Source of the DNA: an uncultured Clostridia bacterium
GTDB lineage: Bacteria > Bacillota > Clostridia > Christensenellales > CAG-138
Direction: 5' to 3'
Assembly (NCBI GenBank): GCA_937915925.1
Contig: CALGGM010000198.1
Coordinates: forward strand, 1 to 17,957
Length of the DNA stretch: 17,957 bases
In this document: positions 1 to 6,550 of the stretch, in pieces
How the letters are laid out: each line of letters starts with the position of its first letter
How positions within the stretch are numbered: the first letter of the stretch is position 1
Notes under the pieces: generated by a model
Told to the model about the DNA's origin: nothing
Seen by the model: the letters and a program-made list of their open reading frames with translations, nothing else
The model's database searches: none
Made by a program: the position numbers and the translations under genes

Positions 1-1489
1 GCACGGTGGTCTTCTTGGGATCGAGCTCGCCGACGATCTCGCCCTCGTACATGACAAGGATGCGGTCGGAGAGGCTCATGACCTCTTCGAGCTCGAGCGA
101 AACGAGCAGGACCGCCTTGCCCTCGTCGCGTTCCTTGACGAGCTGCTTGTGGATGTACTCGATCGCGCCGACGTCGAGACCTCTGGTCGGCTGCACCGCG
201 ATGATCAGCGGCAGGTTGCGGTCGATCTCGCGCGCGACGATCGCCTTCTGCTGGTTGCCGCCGGACATGGAGCGCGCCGTTGTGACCGGGCCCTGACCGG
301 AACGGACGTCGTACTGCTCGATCAGTTTGTTCGCGTATTCGCGCACCGCACCGAACTTGATGAAGCCCGCCGTCTGGAACTGCTTCTCGTAATAACGCTG
401 CAGGACCATGTTCTGCTCGAGCGTGAAGTCAAGCACCAGACCGTGCTTATGACGGTCCTCGGGGATGTGGCTCATGCCCGCAAGACTGCGTTGACGGATG
501 GACGCCTTCGTGATGTCCTTGCCGCACAGCGTGATCGTGCCCGCGCTCGCCTTTTCAAGACCGGACAGCGCGTAGACAAGCTCGGTCTGACCGTTGCCGT
601 CGATACCGGCGATACAGGTGATCTCGCCCGCGTGCGCAGTGAAGGTCACGTTCTTGACCGCGTTGTTCTTGTGGATCTTGGATGGAACGGTAAGGTTCTT
701 GACTTCCAGGATCGCGTCCGTGGGCTTCGCCTCGTCCTTGTCGACGACGAGCTGGACCGGACGCCCGACCATCATGGACGAAAGCTCTTCCTTCGTGGTC
801 TCGGCGGTGTTGACCGTGCCGATGTATTTGCCCTTACGAAGAACGCTGACGCGGTCGGAAACCTCCATGATCTCGTTCAGCTTATGCGAGATGAACAGAA
901 TGGACTTGCCTTCCTTTGCGAGTCCGCGCATGATGTCCATGAGCTCGTCGATCTCCTGCGGCGTCAGAACCGCCGTCGGCTCGTCGAAGATCAAAATCTC
1001 GTTGTCGCGGTAAAGCATCTTCAGAATTTCCACACGCTGCTGCATGCCGACGGTGATATCCTCGATCTTCGCGTCGAGATCCACATGCAGACCGTAGCGC
1101 TCGGACAGTTCCTTGACCTTTTTGCGCGCTTCCTTTTTCTGTAAGAAGCCGAGTTTCGTGTCTTCGGCGCCGAGGATGATGTTATCCAGTACCGTAAACA
1201 CGTCGATCAATTTGAAGTGCTGATGCACCATACCGATATGCAGCGCAGTCGCGTCATTCGGATTATTGATCTTGACCTCAACGCCGTCCTTCTTGATGAC
1301 GCCCTCCTCCGGCTGATACAGACCGAACAGGACGCTCATCAGCGTGGACTTGCCGGCGCCGTTTTCGCCCAACAGCGCATGGATCTCACCCTTTTTGAGC
1401 TGCAACGTAATATCATCGTTTGCCTTAATACCCGGGAACACCTTGGTAATGTGCAGCATCTCGATGACATATTCGGGAGCTTGCTCCAT
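1..1489 (-). CDS. Double ATPase of a BMP-type nucleoside/simple-sugar ABC importer (3' end cut by window)
   Basis: This is the cytoplasmic energising subunit of an ABC importer, with two fused nucleotide-binding domains as in the RbsA/NupO (YufO) family. Translation gives 496 residues before the window edge. The first half has Walker A GENGAGKST (about 41-49), the signature VGMQQR (about 148-152) and Walker B ILIFDEPTA (about 165-173). The second half has a degenerate P-loop (GIDGNGQTE), the signature MSGGNQQK and a degenerate Walker B (LIIAVQPTRGLDVG), all usual for this family. The family is about 500-510 residues long, so only the last few are missing. The ATG at 1489 has an AGGAGGTGG ribosome site five bases upstream. 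The BMP lipoprotein upstream is the expected partner, but the ATPase has its own promoter. Permease genes are expected beyond position 1. The substrate (nucleoside versus another small ligand) is inferred from the family. Confidence 0.93.
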   Translation of the reverse strand, partial: MEQAPEYVIEMLHITKVFPGIKANDDITLQLKKGEIHALLGENGAGKSTLMSVLFGLYQPEEGVIKKDGVEVKINNPNDATALHIGMVHQHFKLIDVFTVLDNIILGAEDTKLGFLQKKEARKKVKELSERYGLHVDLDAKIEDITVGMQQRVEILKMLYRDNEILIFDEPTAVLTPQEIDELMDIMRGLAKEGKSILFISHKLNEIMEVSDRVSVLRKGKYIGTVNTAETTKEELSSMMVGRPVQLVVDKDEAKPTDAILEVKNLTVPSKIHKNNAVKNVTFTAHAGEITCIAGIDGNGQTELVYALSGLEKASAGTITLCGKDITKASIRQRSLAGMSHIPEDRHKHGLVLDFTLEQNMVLQRYYEKQFQTAGFIKFGAVREYANKLIEQYDVRSGQGPVTTARSMSGGNQQKAIVAREIDRNLPLIIAVQPTRGLDVGAIEYIHKQLVKERDEGKAVLLVSLELEEVMSLSDRILVMYEGEIVGELDPKKTTV

Positions 1490-1512
1490 GACTCCACCTC
1501 CTTCAAAGTGCC

Positions 1513-1529
1513 TGCGAACAAAATTCGCA
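1513..1529 (-). promoter_or_regulatory. Inverted repeat in the ATPase gene leader
   Basis: TGCGAA and TTCGCA are perfect 6-bp arms around a 5-base loop. They lie between the predicted start of transcription (about 1535) and the ribosome binding site, so this could be an operator or a small leader hairpin. It does not fit the 14-bp Bacillus LexA box. Which role applies cannot be told from sequence alone. Confidence 0.35.
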
Positions 1530-1541
1530 AGTATTATATAC

Positions 1542-1570
1542 ATTATAAATGACGCCTGCCCAAATTGCAA
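1542..1570 (-). promoter_or_regulatory. Sigma-70-type promoter of the ABC ATPase gene
   Basis: On the minus strand, TTGCAA (1570-1565) and TATAAT (1547-1542) are separated by exactly 17 bases, a near-consensus housekeeping promoter. The start of transcription would be near 1535, leaving a leader of about 46 bases. The ATPase can therefore be transcribed independently of the upstream lipoprotein gene, which has its own terminator. Confidence 0.75.
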
Positions 1571-1663
1571 GCATGTATGGCAAAATTGTGAAGAAATTGT
1601 AACACGGTTCGACGGTTGAGGACAACGGTGAGGCTGTCGATAAGGGGGTGATGGCATGCACGG

Positions 1664-1782
1664 ACAATCCCTCCGTCGGGCTTCGCCCGCCACCTCCCCT
1701 TGCACAGGGGAGGCTTTTGGTTGCGCACACAGAGGCCCCTTGTGTAAAGGGGGCTGTCACCGGTAGGCGACTGGGGGATTGT
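1664..1782. repeat. MITE-like palindromic element, 119 bp
   Basis: The ends are inverted repeats: ACAATCCCTCCGTCG on the left and the complement of ACAATCCCCCAGTCG on the right (13 of 15 match). Inside are GC-rich hairpins: GGGC-TTC-GCCC near 1678-1688, CCTCCCC pairing with GGGGAGG near 1692-1714, and CCCC pairing with GGGG near 1736-1753. The single strand would fold as one outer stem with several arms. There is no coding capacity and no obvious target duplication. A half copy lies at 9349-9402. Elements of this look are frequent between genes of gut Clostridia; mobility by a transposase in trans is an inference. Confidence 0.65.
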
Positions 1783-1810
1783 GAACAAGGCGATCCATAG
1801 CCTTCTGACA

Positions 1811-1845
1811 AAACAAAAAAGGGACTTTCCGAAGAAAGTCCCTTT
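1811..1845 (-). terminator. Intrinsic terminator of the bmp lipoprotein gene
   Basis: A perfect 12-bp stem (1818-1829 with 1834-1845) closes a tetraloop that reads UUCG in a C(UUCG)G setting on the minus strand. It is followed by UUUGUUUU. It lies 21 bases after the stop codon at 1867. Confidence 0.9.
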
Positions 1846-1866
1846 CGTGCGTATTGTTGAAGCTAA

Positions 1867-3072
1867 TTAGATAACTTCGACCGTCGCGTTGGACAGCGTG
1901 AACACGTTGTCTTCCGGATACGCTGCGTCAACGACGAGCGTGCCGTCCTTCATGGCCGCGAGCAGAGCTTCATACTCTTCGACGGACCAGTTCTGGAGGC
2001 TCCAGGTTGCGGTGGGCAGACCGACTGCGTCGTTCGCCGCGCCCAGGCTGGTGCCGTTGTTGCCGATTTCCGCCCAAGTGCCGTCAAACTGCTTTGCAAG
2101 CGCCCACTGCACGGATGCGGACAGACCCTTCATAGCAGAAGTGACAACGGTGTCGGATTCTGCGCTCTGGTCAACGTCAACGCCGACGACCTTTGCATCG
2201 TTCTCAGCAGCTGCTGCTGCGATCGAGGAGAACATGGAACCGCCGCAAGCGAAGATGATCTCGGTGCCGGTGGAATACCAGCCCGCTGCCATCGTCTGCA
2301 GTTCGGGAGATGCGGAGAAGGAAGCGCCGTACTGCCAGGAGTACTTGACTTCAACATTGATGCCCTTCTCAGCTGCTGCAGCATTTGCGCCCTGGACGAA
2401 GCCATAGCCGTAACGGCAGCATGCCGGGTTCGTTCCGCCGCCACCGCCGCAGAAACCGAGCTTCGTGTAGCCTTCCATGACTACCGCGTAACCTGCGAGA
2501 TAACCAGCCTGCTCTTCCTGATAGAAGATACCTGCAACGTTGTCAAGACCCATGTTCCAACCATCGATGAAGATGAAGTTGACATCGGTGAATTCCTTCG
2601 CTGCCTTCTCAAGCGCGCCTGCCTGCATGAAGCCTGCGCAAACAACGATCTTCGCACCGCCGTCAACAGCCGCCTTCATGGCGTCATAGCGGTCGTCATC
2701 CGTCGCCTGGTCGGCGTTCGCGGGCTGATAGTACTTGTAGGACAGACCGTTTGCTGCTGCATAGAGCTTGCAGCCTTCCCAGGTGCCCTGGTTGAAGGAC
2801 TTGTCCTTCAGCTGGCCGACGTCGGTAACGAACGCGATCTCATACGTGCCGTCTGCGCTCGTCATCGTGTCCGGAATGGACTCGGGGTCGACCGTCGCTT
2901 CTTCTGCGGGCTGCTCTGCCGGCTGTTCTGCCGGCTGCTCTGCGGGCTGTTCTGCCGGCTGCTCTGCGGGCTGCTCCGTCTGCTGCTCTGCGGGCTGCTG
3001 CGTGTTGGTGTTGCAAGCAACAAGCGCGAAGACCATAGCGAGAACCATCAACAGTGCAATGATTTTCTTCAT
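1867..3072 (-). CDS. BMP-family ABC transporter substrate-binding lipoprotein
   Basis: This is the extracytoplasmic solute receptor of a BmpA/PnrA-type importer, 401 residues long. Residues 1-20 form a lipoprotein signal: MKK, a hydrophobic core and the lipobox LVAC, with Cys20 as the lipidated residue. A flexible linker of PAEQ repeats (about 27-57) follows. The BMP fold begins near residue 77, with VTDVGQLKDKSFNQ (about 82-95), a Gly-rich segment ending in RYGYGFVQGA (about 220-229) and VGVDVDQ (about 296-302). I chose the ATG at 3072 because AGGAGG lies 12 bases upstream and the lipoprotein signal starts there; an in-frame upstream extension lacks both. The segment GGGGGTNPACC contains adjacent cysteines where Val residues are more usual in the family as I recall it. 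Nucleoside binding is the family-based guess. The gene has its own promoter and terminator. Confidence 0.93.
   Translation of the reverse strand: MKKIIALLMVLAMVFALVACNTNTQQPAEQQTEQPAEQPAEQPAEQPAEQPAEQPAEEATVDPESIPDTMTSADGTYEIAFVTDVGQLKDKSFNQGTWEGCKLYAAANGLSYKYYQPANADQATDDDRYDAMKAAVDGGAKIVVCAGFMQAGALEKAAKEFTDVNFIFIDGWNMGLDNVAGIFYQEEQAGYLAGYAVVMEGYTKLGFCGGGGGTNPACCRYGYGFVQGANAAAAEKGINVEVKYSWQYGASFSASPELQTMAAGWYSTGTEIIFACGGSMFSSIAAAAAENDAKVVGVDVDQSAESDTVVTSAMKGLSASVQWALAKQFDGTWAEIGNNGTSLGAANDAVGLPTATWSLQNWSVEEYEALLAAMKDGTLVVDAAYPEDNVFTLSNATVEVI
2903..2998 (-). repeat. 12-bp coding tandem repeat (PAEQ linker)
   Basis: Eight units of 12 bases (consensus TCTGCSGGCTGY on the plus strand) encode the Pro-Ala-Glu-Gln linker between the lipid anchor and the binding domain. 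One unit, TCCGTCTGCTGC at 2975-2986, is divergent and encodes QQTE. The unit length is a multiple of three, so slipped-strand changes would lengthen or shorten the linker without breaking the frame. Confidence 0.9.
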
Positions 3073-3129
3073 AGTTTGTTTTTCCTCCTGATTCATTTTC
3101 CTTTTCGGAATATTTAATTTTTGCACGCC

Positions 3130-3145
3130 ATACGTACGGACGTAT
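3130..3145. promoter_or_regulatory. Operator-like inverted repeat at the bmp transcription start
   Basis: ATACGT and ACGTAT form perfect 6-bp arms around a 4-base spacer. The centre falls on the predicted start of transcription (about 3137) and one arm overlaps the -10 box, a position where a bound dimeric repressor would block the promoter. The regulator is unknown. Confidence 0.45.
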
Positions 3146-3172
3146 TATAACAGATACTTTTGAAGAATGGAA
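3144..3172 (-). promoter_or_regulatory. Promoter of the bmp lipoprotein gene
   Basis: On the minus strand there is an extended -10, TGTTATAAT (TATAAT at 3149-3144), with a weak -35 TTCCAT (3172-3167) at 17-bp spacing. The leader would be about 65 bases long. Confidence 0.7.
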
Positions 3173-3287
3173 GAGGAATCTTGCAGATTTTTCAAAAATT
3201 TTTCATAATCCGTTTTGTTATGCATATGCAATAAGCAAGCCGACCGTGAAGAAGTAGACAAAGACATTGAGTCAAGCCGAATTGTGC

Positions 3288-3306
3288 GGGCAGATGATAT
3301 CCGCCC
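3288..3306. repeat. Short palindromic repeat GGGCRGAT-N3-ATCCGCCC
   Basis: Eight-base arms around GAT, with one mismatch, are followed by CCTGCG. It is a degenerate relative of the 9-bp-armed palindrome at 9552-9570 and belongs to a short-repeat type often seen between genes in gut Clostridia. Confidence 0.55.
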
Positions 3307-3364
3307 CTGCGCGGAAGGAGCGATGCGCTTTGCATGATATATGCATGCTGCATATTGATGATGT

Positions 3365-3458
3365 AGATTCTCCGTCACTTCGTTTCTCAGAATGACATAA
3401 CGAAGAATGTCGCGAACAAAACATGTGTCATCCTGAGGAGCGCAGCGACGAAGGATCT
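3365..3458. repeat. 94-bp imperfect inverted repeat with 33-bp arms
   Basis: The left arm (3365-3397, starting AGATTCTCCGTC and ending CAGAATGACA) and the right arm (3426-3458, starting TGTCATCCTGAG) match at 26 of 33 positions when one is inverted. The gap is 28 bases. As RNA, three of the seven differences would be G-U pairs, so a long hairpin is plausible. The arm resembles a short repeat widespread in gut Clostridia genomes. It could be a MITE-like element or two facing solo copies. Confidence 0.65.
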
Positions 3459-3521
3459 GTTTTCTCTCATTTCATTCTTATAACGGGCGGATACTATCCC
3501 CTACGGTTCGCTTGGGAAAGC

Positions 3522-3551
3522 AAAAGCCGACCGCTTTCACGGTCGGCTTTT
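3522..3551 (-). terminator. Intrinsic terminator of the surE-ispH/S1 operon
   Basis: A perfect 12-bp stem (3522-3533 with 3540-3551) encloses a 6-base loop and ends in UUUUGCUUU on the minus strand. It lies 23 bases after the ispH/S1 stop codon. Confidence 0.9.
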
Positions 3552-3574
3552 CATTCGGTTTTCGGGGACGCCGA

Positions 3575-5950
3575 TTATTCGTCATCCACCTTGAAGTTCG
3601 CAAACAGGCTCGCCAGAGACGTGGTCGTCTGCGTGATCGGGGGCAGCTCATACTCGCCGTCCTCGGAGTTGCGGCGACGGCGATCCGGACGGGATTCGCG
3701 GCGTTCGCCGTTGTTATCCTGCGAGCGGCGCGCGCTGCGCTCCTCGCGATCCTTGTTCTGCTGTTCCCGCTGTGCCTCGCGCTGCGCTCTGCGCTCCGCG
3801 TTGACACGGTCACGCTCCGCCTTCTCTGCCGCGAGCTGCTCTGCGATCTCGGGGTTCTCCTCGATCAGAGCATCCTTGCGGGAAAGGCTGATGCGCTTTG
3901 CTTCGACGTTGACGTCGAGCACCTTGCAGCGAACGATGTCGCCGACCTTGATCTCGTCTTCGACCTTCTCGATGCGGTGTACGCCGACCTGAGAAATGTG
4001 GATGAGACCGTCGATCGTCGGCTCAAGCGCGACGAACGCGCCGAACGGAACGATGCGGACGACCTTGCCCTCGACGATGGAGCCGATCGGATACTTCTCC
4101 GCAGCCTTGGTCCAGGGCTTCGGCTGAAGCTGCTTGTAGCCCAGAGAAATGCGTTCCTTCTCGCGATCGACGCCGAGGATCAGCACTTCGATTTCCTGAC
4201 CGATGGACAGCGCATCGCTCGGATGCTTGACTCTGCCCCATGCGCAGTCGGTGACGTGTACGAGACCGTCGAGACCGCCGATGTCGACGAACGCGCCGAA
4301 ATCGGTGATGCGGCGAACGACGCCGTGGATCTTCTCGCCGACCACGAGCGCATCCCACTTCGCCGCCTTAGCAGCCTTCGCTTCTTCTACGAGGACCTGC
4401 TTGATGGATGCGACGATGCGCTTCTTGGCCTTGTCCGCTTCGAGGACCTTGACCTTGATGGTCTTGCCGACATAATCGTTGAGGTTCTCAACGTATTTGG
4501 TGGAAACGTGCGAAGCCGGAACGAACGCGCGAACGCCGTTGATATCGGCGATCAGGCCGCCCTTGACGACTTCCTTGACCACTGCCTCAAAGGTCTTGCC
4601 TTCGACATTCTCTGCGAACATGGCGTCCTGCAGCTTTCTGTCTTCGACATTCTTGCGGGAAAGGCGCACATTGCCTTCGCCGTCATTGACCATGAGAACT
4701 TCTACGTCGATGCTGTCACCCTCTTTGACAACGTCCTCCGCACGGACTTCGGGATCCGCGGAGAATTCTCCCTTCGGAATCACGCCGTCAGCCTTGTAAC
4801 CGATGTTGACGAATACTTCGCCGTCGACGACCTGGATCACGGTGCCCGTGATCATCTGGCCCGGACGGATCCGCTTCACGGTCTTCTCAAAGGCCTGTTC
4901 AAAAGTCTCGGGCTCGGCTTCCGCCTCCGCCTCGACAGCAACGGGTGCCGCTGCTTCTTCGACCGCTGCCGGTGCTTCTTCAACGGTTTCCTTAACTTCT
5001 TCGACCGCTTCCGCAACCGTCTCCTCAGCCGCCTCGACTGCTTCGGCAACTACTTCAGTGGTTTCGGCGACAACCTCAGCGGGAGCTTCCGCTTCGATGG
5101 TTTCAACTGTCGTCTTTTCGAGTTCGCTCATTACTTGTTTAACCTCCCTAATCATCGCTGTTGGCGTCGATGCGCCTGCGATTATCCCTATTATATCATC
5201 CGCTTCGATTTTTGCAAGAGGAATTTTTCCGATATTGTCGATGATTTCGGACTTTTTGCAAGTTTTTTTGCACAAATCGAGCAAAGCGCAGGTGTTTGCG
5301 CTTGTTTCGGAGCCGAGAACGAAGATGCGCGTGCACCGTTTTGCGAGCATTTCGGCTTCCGTTTGCCGCTGCCGCGTGGTGTCGCAGATCGTAAAGAACG
5401 CGTGCAGCGTCTTCACCTTGCCCTTCAAAACCCGCAAAACTGCGTCGTACGTCTCCGCCTTTGCGGTCGTCTGCGATACGAGCGTCAGCACGTCTGTCTC
5501 CGGGATTCGCTCTGCGTCCTCCTCGCAGGTTAAAATCAGGGCGTCCTCTCCCGCGCGGCTCTTGATGCCGATCACCTCCGGGTGCGTCGGCTTTCCGAGG
5601 ATCGCCGTGCGCTCACCCTGCCTGTCGGCGCGCTCAACGATCCGATGGATCCGCTTTACGAACGGGCAGGTCGCGTCGATCACCTGAATCCCCTTCTCTT
5701 CGCACGCCCGAAAGACCTCGGTCGGCGCACCGTGCGCGCGGATGACGAGCGTGTCCCCCGCTCCCACCTCATCGAGCGATTCGACCGCACGGATCCCGCG
5801 GGAGGCGAGCTCGTTCACGACCTGTTCGTTATGGATGATCTTGCCGTACGTGAATACGCGCGCGCTCGTTTCCGCCGCCTTGTTCACCAGCTCGATCGCG
5901 CGGGACACGCCGAAGCAGAACCCGCTGTGTTTTGCCAAGAGCAGCTGCAT
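3575..5950 (-). CDS. ispH: Bifunctional IspH (HMBPP reductase) - ribosomal protein S1 fusion
   Basis: This 791-residue fusion joins two proteins. Residues 1-280 are IspH, the [4Fe-4S] enzyme that converts HMBPP to IPP and DMAPP in the MEP isoprenoid pathway. The cluster cysteines are Cys12 (GFCFGV), Cys95 (DATCPF) and Cys189 (TICDTT); the active-site residues His40, His73, His123 and Glu125 (THPEVIG) and Ser261 are present. The SSN motif reads SAN at 217-219. An acidic Ala/Glu/Val linker (about 281-350) leads to four S1 RNA-binding domains (about 365-432, 450-517, 537-605, 622-691), then a charged Arg/Glu-rich tail. The ATG at 5950 shares one base with the plsC stop (TGATG) and has GGAGG upstream inside plsC. 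An in-frame extension upstream has no ribosome site. IspH-S1 fusions are established in Clostridia. It is the last gene of the operon. Confidence 0.96.
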   Translation of the reverse strand: MQLLLAKHSGFCFGVSRAIELVNKAAETSARVFTYGKIIHNEQVVNELASRGIRAVESLDEVGAGDTLVIRAHGAPTEVFRACEEKGIQVIDATCPFVKRIHRIVERADRQGERTAILGKPTHPEVIGIKSRAGEDALILTCEEDAERIPETDVLTLVSQTTAKAETYDAVLRVLKGKVKTLHAFFTICDTTRQRQTEAEMLAKRCTRIFVLGSETSANTCALLDLCKKTCKKSEIIDNIGKIPLAKIEADDIIGIIAGASTPTAMIREVKQVMSELEKTTVETIEAEAPAEVVAETTEVVAEAVEAAEETVAEAVEEVKETVEEAPAAVEEAAAPVAVEAEAEAEPETFEQAFEKTVKRIRPGQMITGTVIQVVDGEVFVNIGYKADGVIPKGEFSADPEVRAEDVVKEGDSIDVEVLMVNDGEGNVRLSRKNVEDRKLQDAMFAENVEGKTFEAVVKEVVKGGLIADINGVRAFVPASHVSTKYVENLNDYVGKTIKVKVLEADKAKKRIVASIKQVLVEEAKAAKAAKWDALVVGEKIHGVVRRITDFGAFVDIGGLDGLVHVTDCAWGRVKHPSDALSIGQEIEVLILGVDREKERISLGYKQLQPKPWTKAAEKYPIGSIVEGKVVRIVPFGAFVALEPTIDGLIHISQVGVHRIEKVEDEIKVGDIVRCKVLDVNVEAKRISLSRKDALIEENPEIAEQLAAEKAERDRVNAERRAQREAQREQQNKDREERSARRSQDNNGERRESRPDRRRRNSEDGEYELPPITQTTTSLASLFANFKVDDE

Positions 5951-6549
5951 CAGAGCGCCTCCGCGATGCTTCTCAGCGTCATCATCGCGTCCGAGATCGC
6001 CGCGTTCACGGCGTCGACCGGCTTCTTGCCGGGGCACTGCGCCTTGACCTCAGCGGGATAGATCGGATCGCCGACCGCGACCTTGAGCCGCTGACCGAAC
6101 TTCCGATCATGATGCACGATATATAAAGGAACGATCGGCGCGTCGGCGCGTACCGCGATGAACGCGCAGCCCTTGTCGAACGTGTCCATGTCGGTCTCGG
6201 TCGCGCAGCGGTGTCCCTCCGGGAACACGCCGAACGCCTTGCCCTTTTCGAGCAGCGCGCACGCATGGCGGATCGACTTCGTGTCCGCCGTGCGCTGATT
6301 CACCGGGAACGCCAGAAGCAGCTTGAAGATCGCCGTCATGAACTTCGACGAGAACAGCGTCGACTTCGCCATGAAGTGAATGCAGCGCCACACGATCGCC
6401 GCGATCCAGATCGGGTCGCTCATCTTGACGTGGTTCGATACGTAGATCACCTTGCCCTTGCTTTTCAGCGCGGCGCGGTTATGGATCTTCGGCCGCCCGT
6501 ACAGCCACAGGATCGGCTTTAAGATGATGCATGCGATGACGTACAGCAT
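5950..6549 (-). CDS. plsC: 1-acylglycerol-3-phosphate acyltransferase (PlsC family)
   Basis: The enzyme acylates lysophosphatidic acid to phosphatidic acid at the inner face of the membrane, the second acylation step of phospholipid synthesis. At 199 residues it is a short member of the family. The N-terminus (about 1-17) is hydrophobic and probably anchors it. The catalytic HX4D motif is NHVKMSD (39-45, His40 and Asp45), and the glycerol-phosphate-binding motif is FPEGHR (109-114), where FPEGTR is usual. APIVPLYIV matches the C-terminal family block. The start codon lies one base after the cmk stop, with GGAGG six bases upstream. The stop overlaps the ispH/S1 start by one base, so translational coupling is likely. 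Exact acyl-acceptor preference cannot be read from the sequence. Confidence 0.88.
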   Translation of the reverse strand: MLYVIACIILKPILWLYGRPKIHNRAALKSKGKVIYVSNHVKMSDPIWIAAIVWRCIHFMAKSTLFSSKFMTAIFKLLLAFPVNQRTADTKSIRHACALLEKGKAFGVFPEGHRCATETDMDTFDKGCAFIAVRADAPIVPLYIVHHDRKFGQRLKVAVGDPIYPAEVKAQCPGKKPVDAVNAAISDAMMTLRSIAEAL

Positions 6550-6550
6550 G

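Larger units (their letters stand above)
1490..1866. other. Intergenic region between the bmp lipoprotein and ATPase genes
   Basis: This 377-base gap holds, from right to left, the bmp terminator, a MITE-like element, about 95 bases with no recognised feature, a near-consensus minus-strand promoter and a leader with a small inverted repeat. Open frames here run through the repeat and have no coding character. Confidence 0.7.
3073..3574. other. Repeat-rich intergenic region upstream of the bmp gene
   Basis: These 502 bases hold the bmp leader and promoter (3073-3172), a short palindrome (3288-3306), a TGCAT/ATAT-rich stretch (about 3330-3360), a long imperfect inverted repeat (3365-3458) and the terminator of the ispH/S1 operon (3522-3551). 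Nothing here looks like a protein gene on either strand. Confidence 0.7.

Noticed and set aside
149..1144. Plus-strand open frame of 331 codons opposite the importer ATPase
   Set aside because: It lies antisense to clear Walker and signature motifs and has no protein features of its own.
1513..1529. LexA/SOS box in the ATPase leader
   Set aside because: The repeat is one base too short and lacks the GTTC half site of the Bacillus-type box; no SOS gene is nearby.
1503..1811. Minus-strand open frame of 102 codons between bmp and the ATPase gene
   Set aside because: It is made of the MITE-like repeat and runs through the ATPase promoter; no ribosome site and no conserved protein character.
3073..3137. 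Riboswitch in the bmp leader
   Set aside because: The leader is only about 65 bases and shows no purine-riboswitch or other aptamer core and no terminator hairpin before the gene.
3512..5533. Plus-strand open frame of 673 codons opposite ispH/S1
   Set aside because: It is antisense to a well-supported fusion gene with clear motifs, has no recognisable domain or ribosome site, and is explained by the high GC content and codon use of the real gene.
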